64,000 nucleotides of DNA from Rhizophagus irregularis (taxonomy: Eukaryota > Glomeromycota > Glomeromycetes > Glomerales > Glomeraceae), in assembly GCF_026210795.1 (NCBI RefSeq), contig NC_089459.1:372001-436000 (forward strand). Direction: 5' to 3'. Positions 1 through 11,003 of the stretch are shown here, piece after piece. The first letter of the stretch is position 1. The number at the start of each line of letters is the position of its first letter. The notes under the pieces were generated by a model, which made no database searches, had not been told where the DNA came from, and was given only the letters and a program-made list of their open reading frames with translations. The position numbers and the translations under genes were made by a program.

Positions 1-109
1 TAGATGTTACCTATCAAATAAAGTTGAGTGATATTTATTTTGTAATTAGGAGATTATATCAAAGAATTGAAATTTTAAATTGTGATTCAAGTTCTGCTAA
101 AAAAATTTA

Positions 110-1010
110 TTAGAAAAGTAAAAACAGAAAGTAGACCAAAGATTGTCAGATATAAAGATGTCATCAAATTATTGAGACAGTTTGAATATAATTGAACCGA
201 TATAGCAAATACATTTCCAAGAACTTTAAATAGAATAAGAAAAGACAATAACAAGTTAAACGGGAAAATCCCTTTTTTGGATAGATAATGACAATGAATC
301 AAGAGGTATTCAAATTATAAACGTTTAAGAGAATCTATACATAGAGTTGATGCATTTGAAGCAATTACACGGTGGACAGAAATTAAACCTCGTCGTACAG
401 TACATACCATGTTGCAAAGCAAATGCCTGTGAGCTGTGACATGTGGATGATAAGTTAATTCAATGAAAATTCGTCATTCATGCAGGAATAGATGGATTTC
501 CAGGTTGATTGCTTGTGTGCACTGTAGTGATAACAATCGATTAGATACTACTCATTTTAAAGGGGCATGTAATTATTTTGGTACACCTAGTCATGTCCGG
601 GCAGATCGTGGTGGAGAAAATGTAAAATGTTAAAATTCAACGATATATGAATGCCTACCGAAGTGAAAATTGTGGAAGATCAGTTCATAATCAAAGAATT
701 AAACGTCTTTGGTAGATTTAGTATAAAACTTTTTGCTTCTATTATTGTATTTTTACCACGAATTAATCAGGATTTATTAAAATGGAAAGCATCAATGGAA
801 TGTCACACTGAAAATCAACAAACTCCTATGCAATTATATACCAAAGGAATGATTCAATATGGATTTAGAGGGATGGAAGAAGAGATTGTTAATCCAAATG
901 ATTATGGAATTGATTGGGATGGGCCGATTTCAAAAAGTAATGATGATGTTAATGTAATAGTTGATGAACCTAAACAGATAATCAATATAATCTTTTACAA
1001 TCTTTGTTAA
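110..1010 (+). pseudogene. Degraded DDE integrase-core transposon gene
   Basis: Translating across frames gives pieces of an integrase-core protein of a type common in fungal and animal transposons. In order they are a RWTEIKPRR segment (about 370-395), WHVDDKLI (about 440-465), HAGIDGFSRLIACVHCSDNN (about 480-540), HVRADRGGENVKC (about 594-630), RSVHNQRIKRLW (678-713), then an open stretch with FLPRINQDLLKW and DYGIDWDGPIS up to the stop at 1008-1010. Frameshifts and stops interrupt it, including a TAG right after RLW. The third acidic catalytic residue, normally the Glu of the RIERLW motif, reads as Lys. The element is therefore dead. I see no convincing terminal repeats inside the window, and the 5' part may begin before base 1. 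Confidence 0.65.
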
Positions 1011-2490
1011 ATTCATTAGAAGAAAATATTTAATAAAAAACTGTAAATCCCTTTCCCTTATTCCCTCGCTCTTTCCCCTGATCAATGTTGCTGCACCTCA
1101 ACGTTGGTGATCAGGTGACAACAAGTTTTTTAAAAAGGCTTGGCTAAGTCAGCAACAAATATTAATGATTTGTTAGCTCTTATTAAATATATATATACTG
1201 TATATAACTATAAATTAAAAATAAAAGTTTTATTTAATTTCTCATCTATAATAAATATTTTGATTATTCAATTTTTAATTTTCGCTCAAAGATTATTAAT
1301 TAGTAGATCTAAAATTTATCAAGTTTCCTTTGATTAAAAAGACTAATGCGTATTGTATACAAAAGTTAATTCTAACTTTAATTAAACATAGGGCAATTGT
1401 GACAACTAGCAACAATATTAACATTCAAGTTGGTATCACTACTTGGTCTTTAGCCTGATTGGGATCCCAAATCATTCTTTGTAATAATAATATAAATATT
1501 CAATAATTTAATCACATGAATATTTATTGTCAATAGTTTTAAACGTAAAATTTATTATCAACAAAATGGGTTTATTTTTATAAAATAAAATAAAAAAAAA
1601 TAAATTCTTTATTGAATTAAATATAAAAGGCAATAGTCTGAACTCAGACCAAAAATATCGATCTTGGACTGAGTCTGTCCATATATCAGGATCAATAATT
1701 CTTAGGACTCTAACGGACGGACCTTCTCCACCCTATATATAACGGAATCTTAATGTATCGTATAACGAAATTGTGTGACAGAAAATTTCAATCTTACACG
1801 CATTAAAATTTTTACTAAAGTGCCCGGTGGAATTGTGATGAAAGTTCCAGACATACGAATTTTTGGTTGTGGCCGTACATTGAAGGTTGAAATACGAAAA
1901 GTCACGTATCACGGGACCTTGTATTATTTTAAGTGTTAGATGTTACGGTAAATTTGTTATTTAAAACTTCCGTTCCTTCAGCGTAATGTTTTATTTTAAT
2001 AAATACATATTGATATATATATACAGTAGCTATTAAATAAGTCTTTTTAATTCCAATATTAATAATACCATTCATTACACTAAAAATATCCTTCTAAGTT
2101 TTGCAAATTATAATTCCAATAATATTAATAAATGTGTTTTGATCAATTAAATTATTTTTAGATACAAGTACAATAAATAGTATATGAAAAGAGCACCATG
2201 AAGCGCTAAATATTACAAGTACTATAAATGTATAATTATTTAAACATTAATCTTTACATACAACAAAAATGTATAAATAAATTTTTATTTTTATTAAAAC
2301 TTCAAAAAGAGTTATTTCAAAACTATAACTTCTAATATACTAATGAAATCTGACATACTACTTAATGATTATTAATATTAACATTTTGAACATTTAACCT
2401 TTAAATAATCCTGAATTTGCATTTTATAAAGATAAAATTCAATTGAATCAGAAAATATATCAGCTATTTTCATTTATTTATTTAAATATG
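1011..2490. other. Noncoding stretch, no gene seen
   Basis: About 1.5 kb of AT-rich DNA with no convincing open frame, splice-bounded exon or RNA gene. Open frames around 1140-1337 are low-complexity (I/L/F/N/K-rich) and unsupported. The 1640-1930 part is less AT-rich, but I could not read any family from it. Confidence 0.5.
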
Positions 2491-2493
2491 ATT

Positions 2494-2860
2494 TTACAGT
2501 TCATCCCTCTTTTCCTTTTTCAAATACACTGCGATGTCAATGCAATTCTCACAATCCATGGGAGAACCTTCCAGAAAATAAGCAGAGACCGAATCTACTG
2601 GAAACATTTCAACCCCTCTTTCCACTTTATCATTGTAGAAACTAGTAATAAACTTTTTTGCAGTTATTCTATCGGTCATTTTACGAAGCGTAATTTGGTC
2701 GGGATCATACTTGGCCATTTCTTTTTAATTTTACGTTTGAGATTGTCAACGTGTTTGTCGCCACCAACTTCAATAACGCTAACGCTTTGAGCCGTTGTGT
2801 TTTGCTCTTCTAGGAAGATAAGACAACGTAGGGTGATTTCGGCAGAATTTACTTTGTAAC
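2494..2860 (-). pseudogene. Crinkler-type effector N-terminal domain, frameshifted
   Basis: Read on the minus strand from about 2857 down, the frame gives AEITLRCLIFLEEQ and then VGGDKHVDNLKRKIKK. It must then shift by one base to continue as KYDPDQITLRKM and end at the stop just below 2497. An ITLRCL-type start and a DxxxLKxxIKK helix followed by PDQITLRKM resemble the ubiquitin-like N-terminal domain of crinkler (CRN) proteins, which are abundant in glomeromycete and oomycete genomes. Only this domain remains; no C-terminal effector domain follows. The frameshift and lack of a downstream exon suggest a relic. The family call rests on motif resemblance alone. Confidence 0.5.
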
Positions 2861-5614
2861 AGAGAAGAATTATTAAGTAGAAAAATAAAGCACCACAAAT
2901 AAGTTATTTTATAAAATGTGATAATAATGGAAAAATATTTTAGTTTTCAAAGTGCGATCAAACCTTGTTTATTTATTTAATCAGACACATGATAGATAAT
3001 TTTTTTACAAAAAATAATTTCGGGGTTTTTCGATTTTCATACCATATAATATACCGAAACATTTCATGCGTTCTATACATAGTTATAAAACAATGTATGA
3101 TTATCAGAAGTGATAACGGTTGAAATACCGCCTGTCTGAAAAAATATGAAGCTTTGCACAGTCGCTGTTCACAATGGAGATTTATTGAATTGGCGGGTTG
3201 TTTTATTAACTCATATCTGGTTAGAAAACTTGTATTTGGTTAAGGTTAAAAAACAGATAAGCCAAATTAGTAATTTCATGTTATCAAAATTTTTTTTTTA
3301 ATAATATAATAGAACAAGAGTTCATGTTTAAAGGGGGAGTTAGGACTATAAAATGTAAAATATATGAAATGTGATTTATTTTGAACTTGTTCATTTCTAA
3401 TAAAATCATGACATTTGAATTTATAAAAAATATTTTTTTTAACTCATTAATTTCGTTATACACCTAATAAAGGTCATGTTTAAATATCTTCGTTTATTGC
3501 GATTTGGTGATAAATTAATTTGTAAACAACTATGATCTAATAAGTAAACTTGCAAGATTTGTAATATTAATCAATGAAAACTAATAATAAATATAATAAA
3601 TAATACATAATTAATAAAAAAAAGCAGTGACATATATAACGTAATAACAGTTTAGTAAAATTCCAGAAAGAAAAAACAAAATAAAAATAACAAAAATGCT
3701 TATGCCTTTTTACCAATTTATCGAACTTAAATGCCAATTTTAATTTTAAATACGATATATTATCGCTCATCATGGTGATTGTCACACCTCGCATCATGTT
3801 TTTTTAAATCCTATTCATCAACAAATCTCCAGTGCGATAAATGGAAAAATATGAAACTCAAGTTTTTCTGAATTTGCGGCAGATTTCAACAATAAATTGG
3901 TTATTCTATTGTAGTGCCATAACTATAGGATTAATTTTTTAACCTCAGAAGTTAGGATCTTTTGTGTAACATTAATAGTCCGAAGTAATTTAGGTTCATT
4001 TTAATAATAATAATACAATGAGTCATAATTGTTTCTTAGTTCTTTTTAGTTCTTTTAGTTCCTTTTCTTTAGACCTTTTACTTCTTTTAATTTCAATAAT
4101 TATTTTATAACATTTTAACGAACTTTTATGATTATATATTTTATATTTAATAAATAACTGACCTATTCTTACATAATAAAGAATAAACTTTTTATTAAAA
4201 TATAAAACCTTGTAATGTTCAGAGTGGCAGAAGCTGTCATTACACTATTAATAACATGAAATTTGGGTACTGTAATTTGAATTACATTCACTTTTTTCAA
4301 AATGAATAATCTTGCCAAATTTCTCATGTTGGTTGATGAGTTAATTACTAGGAATTTTAATTTAACAACAATAAATAAATATTATAAAATAATAGAAAGA
4401 ATAGAAAATACCACCAGCACATATTCGCTTCGTTAAAATTTACGGATCTGCTATTTTTATTTTGATCCTTGTGATTTTTATTTATTCATAACGACCTATA
4501 AAAAAAACAGTAGCCTTGTTTCCAGGTTACACGATTTGTGCACATGATCTGGATGATTATTTTCAGTAATTATAAACTTTGATCATTGTTAAGTAATTTT
4601 TTTATTATATAAATAATATATAGTAGACATGCGTGATAATCGCCGGTGAAGTTTAACGAATTAATCTGGGATTAAACATCTGAGAAATATGGATAAATCT
4701 GAGATTTGTCCAAATTTTATCCCGGGTAAATCTGGGTTTGGAATAATGGGTCGTAATAATGCGTATAATAGTCCTGTTCAATTCTATTCTGTTCCGATTT
4801 TTGCTAAATTTTTTAGCCAGTCAAATTCATTTAAAAATCGGATTAACATCCGGATTAAAAAAATTGATGATCCGAATGTTCCATAATTTGAATATGCAAT
4901 ATGTGCTTGGATTTTTGATTGATATGATTGGTAGGAAATAAACAGAACAGTTTAAACACGATTTTTCTACTCAATTTATGCCCATTTTTATTGCGGTTTT
5001 CGAATTACTAGTGTGATCAGGTGATTTGTTAATCAATTATAACGAAAAAACCGAAAATAACCGAAAATAACCGAAACCCCCATATTCAAAAAGTTATTCC
5101 TAATAATTAATGGTCAATTATTTTTTGTTCTGACCACTTTTTAATATGGTAACCACTAATGTAATAATAGGAATTACATGAAATGTCGATTATAGAAATC
5201 GTAGGAATCGAAACTACCAAGTTATATATTGCTAGCGAATATACGAAACAAACGGCAAAAAAATATTTTGAACATGATACAGTGCTTAGCATTGTGTAGA
5301 TCAAATAACATTTATAGTTTATATGTCCACATGATCACTTTTCGTAATAATTCCGCAGCTGATATCAGATATTTATTTATTAAAAAAATTTGCCGATCAC
5401 ACTAATTCGAAATTGGCTAAAATTAATTTCACTAAAATCGGATCAGAACGGAACAGAATAGAATTGACAAGCTAATAAATCCTTATATGTTCTAAAGCAC
5501 ATGGGATCTGCATATCGCCTAATCTATTACTACAGCATGCGCCACCTTAACAGTTAAGTGAGTTAACTACTAACATTCTCTTTTTAGGGAAAATTTTGAT
5601 ATAATTATCCAGTA
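2861..5614. other. Noncoding, repeat-bearing stretch
   Basis: About 2.75 kb without a supportable gene. Two short stretches form an imperfect inverted pair: the segment near 4770-4820 (CAATTCTATTCTGTTCCG core) and its reverse complement near 5400-5475. They may be arms of an old nonautonomous element. A short tandem CCGAAAATAA repeat lies at about 5047-5080. Open frames here (for example 3567-3797, 4689-4886, 5547-5780) are low-complexity, and the last is the shadow of the first kinase exons. Confidence 0.45.
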
Positions 5615-8518
5615 ATGGCTCAAAGTAATGATAAAGGTAAAAAGCATAGTGGCATGAATATTTGGTACAAATTAATCTAAAATTTTTAAAACAAAATTTG
5701 CAATATAATATACTAGTTTCTAGTAGCATTGAAGAATTTGAAGGAAGTAACACCGAAGAATTTAGAGGAGGTAACATCAAGAAATTTGAAGGTAAATATA
5801 ATACCCAAAATTATTAAATTTTTTTTTAATTATTAAGAAAATTATTTATAAATAATTTAAAATAAATAATTTAAATATTATTGTACTTTTAATATTCACA
5901 ATTATATTCTTATATAAAAATTGTTTTAAATAATTTAGCTCATAGGTTAAGTAATAAGTTATCTTACAATTTGAATAACATTGGAATTACTGGTTTAGGT
6001 AAGTTGCCAGTTTTTTATTTTTTACTGTATTTTGCATAATATTCAAATAACTAAATTCCTTGTTTAAATAAACATAAATTAATTGTTATAGAAGGTAAGT
6101 TGTAATATTTGATTATGCTTATTAGTAAATATTTACATATAATTCAAACTAATTATATTCTTTATTCAAATAATTTAGAATGTAAGGGATATATTTAATT
6201 TATATTTAATTACAGTATATATATTTATAATGATATTTACATTTAATTAATTAATAATTAATACTACAGGGTGTAAGTTATATTATTATCTATATCTATA
6301 TTTCTGTCATTTATAAAATTTAAAACTAATAAAATTCTTCATTTGAAAAATTTTTAATAATATAGTTCGTAAGTTATGAATTTTTTATTTAATTTTCTTA
6401 TTACATATTTATATACATATAATCTAAATTAATTAAATTCTAATTATTTAATAATATAGTTCGTAAGTTATTTATTTAATTCTATTACTACTTATTTATA
6501 ATATTTACGTATAATTTAAACTAATGAAATTTATTTGAAAATTATTCAATAATAGCACGTAAGTTATTTATTTAATTCTATAATTCATATTTATATAATA
6601 TTTACGTATAATTTAAACTAACTAATTTCTTTATTTAAAAATTATTTAATAATATAGTTGGTAAGTTATTTATTTAATTCTATTATTACATAAATATATA
6701 ATATTTACGAATAATTTAAACTAATTAAATTTTTTATTGGAAATTATTAAATAATATAGTCGGTAAGTTATTTATAATATTACTGTAAATTTTAAACTAA
6801 TTAATTTCTTTATTTGAAAATTATTTAATAATATAGGAGAGCGTAAGCTATTTTTTAATTCTATTCATTATTACATATTTATATAATATTTACGTATAAT
6901 TTAAACTAATTAAATCCTTTATTTGAAAATTATTTAATAATATAGGGCGTAAGTTACTTAATTCTATTCATTATTACATATTTATATAATATTTACGTAT
7001 AATTTAAACTAATTAAATCTTTATTTGAAAATTATTTAATAATATAGTCCGTAAGTTAGTAATTATTACTCAATTTCGTCTATCATTACATATTATTATA
7101 TTTTACTAACTAAATTCTTTATTTAATAACATAGCATGTAAGTTATAGCTATTTCTATTATTATATATTTTTTACTAAATTCTTTATATAAAAAAATATT
7201 TGGTGATTTACTTTAGTTGGTAAGTTATAAATTGTTAATTTATTTTATATATATTTATGGAAAAACTAAGGTTTATTTTATTAAATTTCTATTTAAATTT
7301 TAGAGTAAGTAATGAAATTTTATTTTCAAACTCTAAATTTTAATATAAATTAATATAATTTTTAATTATTTAAATTATAGATTTGGAGAAAGTGAAAATG
7401 TAATTTTGAATGAGTTTATTTCTGAGAAAAAGTTAAAATGGGTTCCTTATAATAAATTTAATAATGTTGAATATCTTGATAAAGGGGGATTTAGTACTTT
7501 ATATAAAGCTATTTGGAAAGACATGATGGATGAAGTAGTAGTTCTTAAAAGCCTCAATAATATGAATGAAAATTCAAATGATTTTTTAAATGAAGTATAA
7601 TAATACATTATTTATTTCTTTTAATTCAAATAATAATTTATTTTTGCTAACATCTAATTTTATTTTTTATAGTGGAAATATCAAAGTTTATCAAAACGGT
7701 TTATTAAATTATATGGTTTTACAAAAGATCCAAATACTTCTGATTATATGGTAATAATGGATTATGCAAATCAAGGTAATTTAAGAGGAAATTTAACAAG
7801 AATAGTTAAGTATGATTGGAAACAAAAATTACATATGATATATGAAATTATTATTGGACTTAATTATATACATCAACAAAATCTCATTCATTGTGATCTT
7901 CATGATGGCAATATTTTATTAGATTATGGAAATAAAGTTTATATTAGTGACTTAGGATTATGTAGACCTGTAAAATCATTTTTTAAAAAAGATGATATTT
8001 ATGGTGTTATACCATTTATGGCACCTGAAATTTTAAGAGGTAAACCTTACACTCTAGCTAGTGATATATATAGTTTTTCTATGATTATGTGGGAATTTAC
8101 ATCTGGAGTTCCACCATTTAATGATAGAGAACATGATATTCAACTTAGTTTTAGTATTTGTAAAGGTGAACGACCTGAAATTACTGAAAATACTCCACAA
8201 TGCTATGTAGATTTGATGAAAAAGTGTTGGGATGAAGATCCATTAAAAAGACCATCTTCTGAGGAAGTATTAAATACTATTAAAAAATGGATTTTTATTC
8301 CTGATCAGATGGAAATTAAAGATATTAATGAAGAATTAAAAAGCCAAATTATGGAATTTATAAATGCACCAATTGAGCATAAAAATCCTGCTAAATTTCA
8401 TTCACAAGCATGTTATACAAGTCGCTTACTTAACTTTACTAGTGAAAAATTAAATGACAATCTAAAAAGTGAATGTTTGGATTGTATAGTTAATGATATG
8501 AATTCATTGGGTATGTAA
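5615..8518 (+). CDS. TKL-type protein kinase with microexon-rich 5' region
   Basis: Predicted protein kinase of the expanded glomeromycete tyrosine-kinase-like family. Model: exons 5615-5636, 5717-5791 and 5939-5998, then 14 microexons (separate entry), 7381-7594 and 7673-8518, giving 419 aa with phase kept throughout. Kinase motifs in order: KWVPYNKFNNVEYL lead-in, glycine loop KGGFSTLYKA, lysine strand VVVLK, catalytic loop HCDLHDGNILLD, DLG in place of DFG, and APEIL. The HRD arginine is Cys, so it belongs to the non-RD kinases. The N-terminus carries an acidic repeat (IEEFEG, TEEFRG, IKKFE). The ATG at 5615 was chosen because a short exon ends in a good donor and all following introns are phase 1. 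Termination at 8516-8518 is simplest. Alternatively the GTATGT at 8511 could splice to the AG just before LIRRD, which would add only VD and a stop. Substrate and role are unknown. Confidence 0.8.
5999..7380 (+). other. Tandem array of 1-6 nt candidate microexons in near-repeated introns
   Basis: Between the exon ending at 5998 and the kinase exon starting at 7381 there are 14 sites of the form (T/C)AG + 1 to 6 bases + GTAAG. They are 6092-6094 AAG, 6179-6181 AAT, 6270-6272 GGT, 6366-6368 TTC, 6460-6462 TTC, 6556-6558 CAC, 6658-6660 TTG, 6760-6762 TCG, 6837-6842 GAGAGC, 6946-6948 GGC, 7048-7050 TCC, 7135-7137 CAT, 7217-7219 TTG and 7304 A. Spacing is 77-109 bp. From 6366 on the introns look like copies of one another: GTAAGTTATTTATT start, a TTTAAACTAAT branch-point-like element, and a TTAATAATATAG end. 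All but the last unit keep phase 1, and full inclusion gives no stop (EEWFLPLVGERLPFE). This could also be a minisatellite spliced out as one intron; only RNA reads can decide. Confidence 0.6.
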
Positions 8519-9270
8519 TATATAATATTTACAAATTATTTTACATAAAATTAATTAATTAATTAACAATGTGGATGTTAAATCAGACAAAACTAATTAA
8601 TTGTTTATTATTGTTCAGTTGATTAGAAGAGATTTTAGTGACCAATATTTTTATGAGACATCTAATATTAAAATCATTAATATTAGTAGTATTAATTCCT
8701 ATTGGTTATCACAGTATTCCAAATATAACTCAGTTTTTGGATGGGAATGTAGTAAATCTTTGACCAATATCTCATTTTCACCTATCTAATAATTAATTGT
8801 ATTTTTTAAAATTTTTTATATAAAGGATACTTATGTATTTATTTATGTATTTAACAAAAATTGTTTTTTATCTTATTAGAATTATTTAAACACTAAGGCT
8901 AGAGTAGTGAATATTTCACAATTTCTTAGTTTGTAATTTAAATAATTCCTGTTATTTTATACCTTATCCAAATATTAAATATATGTATTTTATACAATTA
9001 CTATTATAGTTTAAATTATTTAATTTGGCTTTAATTACAATAATTACAACTAGAGTAATTTGGGCATAGGTGAGCTGAGTTAAATAAACATGCATATTTG
9101 AGTAAATAATAAAAGTAATTGTAACATGTATCAGTATCAGTTTTACTTACAAAATTTAAGAAATTAAAACTTTTTTAACCATTTATTTTATTAGAATATT
9201 TCATGCTACAATTTTTTCTACTAATTCAATTAAAAAAAAAATATTATGGATTTAGAAAAAAGAAAAAAAA
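8519..9270. other. Noncoding 3' flank of the kinase gene
   Basis: An open frame at 8601-8789 follows a plausible TTCAG acceptor, but in the phase required from the kinase exon it stops after two codons. It is therefore not a credible extra kinase exon. The rest is AT-rich and holds nothing I can name. Confidence 0.4.
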
Positions 9271-9274
9271 AGTA

Positions 9275-9372
9275 TATGGAGAATGTAATGAACTAGGCAT
9301 AGGATGGCGTTGGTATCGACCTTGTAATGCTAAAGATTTTAAAGATTTGACGGAAATAATGAATCTAATCTG
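9275..9372 (+). pseudogene. Fragment of a second kinase-family N-terminal motif
   Basis: The plus-strand frame reads YGECNELGIGWRWYRPCNAK, followed by DFKDLTEIMNL, then stops. Members of the same glomeromycete kinase family often carry a short Cys-rich lead with YGxCxEC... and WCxPCNAKxF before the kinase domain. Here the second cysteine pair is decayed (ELGIGW in place of CxxPxTG) and no kinase domain follows. The fragment lies less than 1 kb after the intact kinase gene, consistent with an old tandem copy that has mostly decayed. Confidence 0.5.
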
Positions 9373-9505
9373 ACTTTATGATAGAGCCAGTAATTTTATT
9401 AAATAGTTTAAAAAAGCAAGATTTTTTAATTATAAATAAGTATATTTTAATTTGACAAAATTAAAGTATTGAAAATATAGTTAAATTAATATTATTTTAA
9501 ATAGT

Positions 9506-10020
9506 GGGATACCACCATAATATAATTATATTACGGTATATGGTGGTATCTCACTTAGCCTAGATTATAGTACACTATATAATCTAAATATAAATACCAC
9601 TATATAATCTAGCTACTACCATATAATCTAAATAATATAATCTAGATACCACCATATAAGGCCGGGCAAAAAAATTTTTTAGATTCTCGTGACATAAAAT
9701 TTTAAAAATGACCCAGCCAGCGGCATTTTTTTTTATATATGTAAAAAATTTTTCATATGTAAAATTTTTTGTGTACATTGGCCAAAAACTTAAAATCACG
9801 TGATAATTTTTTACTATAAAAAAAAAAATTTCCATTTTTCGAAAAACTGAACCGGCCGGGTTCACGAGAATCAATTTTTTTTTGCCCGGCCTAACCTATA
9901 TATTTTACTGTATCGGATATCTATCCCTTTTAACTTTTCCTGTTTATCATTTTTACCGCCATATAATCTAACTACTACCCACCATTTAATCTAACTACCA
10001 CCATATGATCTAAATACCAC
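9506..10020. repeat. Short tandem/foldback repeat of ACCACCATATAATCTA type
   Basis: Variants of TACCACCATATAATCTAA recur at about 9586-9655 and 9955-10018. An imperfect palindrome, GGATACCACCATA to TATGGTGGTATC, lies at about 9508-9552. The block is interrupted by the miniature element at 9660-9891, which seems to have inserted into it. Confidence 0.6.
9660..9891. mobile_element. Harbinger-like miniature inverted-repeat element
   Basis: A 232-bp element with about 30-bp terminal inverted repeats starting GGCCGGGCAAAAAAA and containing GATTCTCGTGA. The right end is the reverse complement (TCACGAGAATC then TTTTTGCCCGGCC). The direct triplet TAA flanks both sides (9657-9659 and 9892-9894), as expected for the 3-bp target duplication of PIF/Harbinger transposons. 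There is no coding capacity, so it is nonautonomous. Assignment to the superfamily rests on the target site only. Confidence 0.75.
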
Positions 10021-10274
10021 GTTTTACTTCTTGTTTCTGAGTCTTTTGCATACCAATTACAATATTGGGATTGTGGATACCTGGTTTTATGTCGAGGGTG
10101 CTGGCCTTCTGTGCCAGGTTGGATGCTGGATTCTATATTGAGTTACCATTTGCGCCTGTTTGATTGCAGTAAAAAAATCGTGTCGGGTGGCGCAGTAGAT
10201 TTGCGATTAATTTCGGCTGACACTATATCATAATTCTGGCCGTTGACCTGGCTAGGCTAACTTTTTTTACCCAT

Positions 10275-10640
10275 ACCCTTAGAAACCTATCCGATCGAAG
10301 ATGATGAAGAGGAGTTACTACAATGTGTTAAGGAAATAAAACGCAGGTTGGGAAATATGGGACCCTACTTGCAGACAGCAACAAAGTAATGCGTTGTGAG
10401 TATATTTCAGCCATCCTCCATGCTTCGCCTTATATCGCGAAAAAAGTACCGGCTGAGTTGACTACGCAATCAAGGCCCTCGAGAAACTTATTTGTATAAC
10501 GGAAGGGAAGTTGCACCAAGTGACCATAGGCTTCGCTCAGAATTTGGTTCAATGCGAGAGCGCTCTACAAGTTAATAAAAAGAATAGGAAACGTAAATCA
10601 GGCGAAGCGTTTGGAAAGATTATGAGGCACTTCAACTAAT
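10275..10640 (+). pseudogene. Crinkler-family C-terminal domain relic
   Basis: Frames read YPIEDDEEELLQCVKEIKRR then LGNMGPYLQTATK (about 10278-10388), a frameshifted middle, and VDYAIKALEKLICITEGKLH and QVTIGFAQNLVQCESALQVN (about 10462-10580) followed by KKNRKRKSGEAFGK and a stop near 10638. I recognise this IKALE...CITEGK...QNLVQCESALQ block as the conserved C-terminal region of many Rhizophagus crinkler-family proteins. The frame is broken around 10385-10460 and the protein ends early, so this copy is dead. The surrounding DNA is less AT-rich than its neighbours, as expected of a former exon. Confidence 0.6.
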
Positions 10641-11003
10641 TCATCTTCAATTTCTTTCGGTTCTTCCGGTTCCCCTGGTAAGATAAAAACAGAATAATCC
10701 TTGATAAACCAATGCTTTTATGTATTAGAAAGGGTTGATTAACATTTATCATTTAATTCGCCAACAATTTACTAGTATTGTTGATTTAACTAGTATGTGT
10801 TTGGAAAATTATACATTAGATCAGATGTGTAGTATTATATCCGTTAAACTTGGGATGAGAAAACTTAACAAGCAGGCGTGTCTTTCATGCTTTTCCTCCC
10901 TTGAAACATCCTGCTATTCCATATATTTCGTTTGCAGTATGTTTCTTAATTGCGAATGAAGCTCTGTTAAAAATATATATTATATAAAGTATCCACCCAT
11001 ATA
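10641..11003. other. Short noncoding gap
   Basis: The open frame 10735-10959 continues directly after the crinkler relic but uses a different frame and shows no recognisable domain. I see nothing else. Confidence 0.4.

Noticed and set aside
8601-8789. Possible extra last exon of the kinase gene
   Set aside because: In the phase set by the donor at 8511, the frame stops after two codons, so the long frame cannot be joined to the kinase.
10735-10959. Open frame just after the crinkler relic
   Set aside because: No domain, starts on a non-ATG codon, and not in the frame of the relic.
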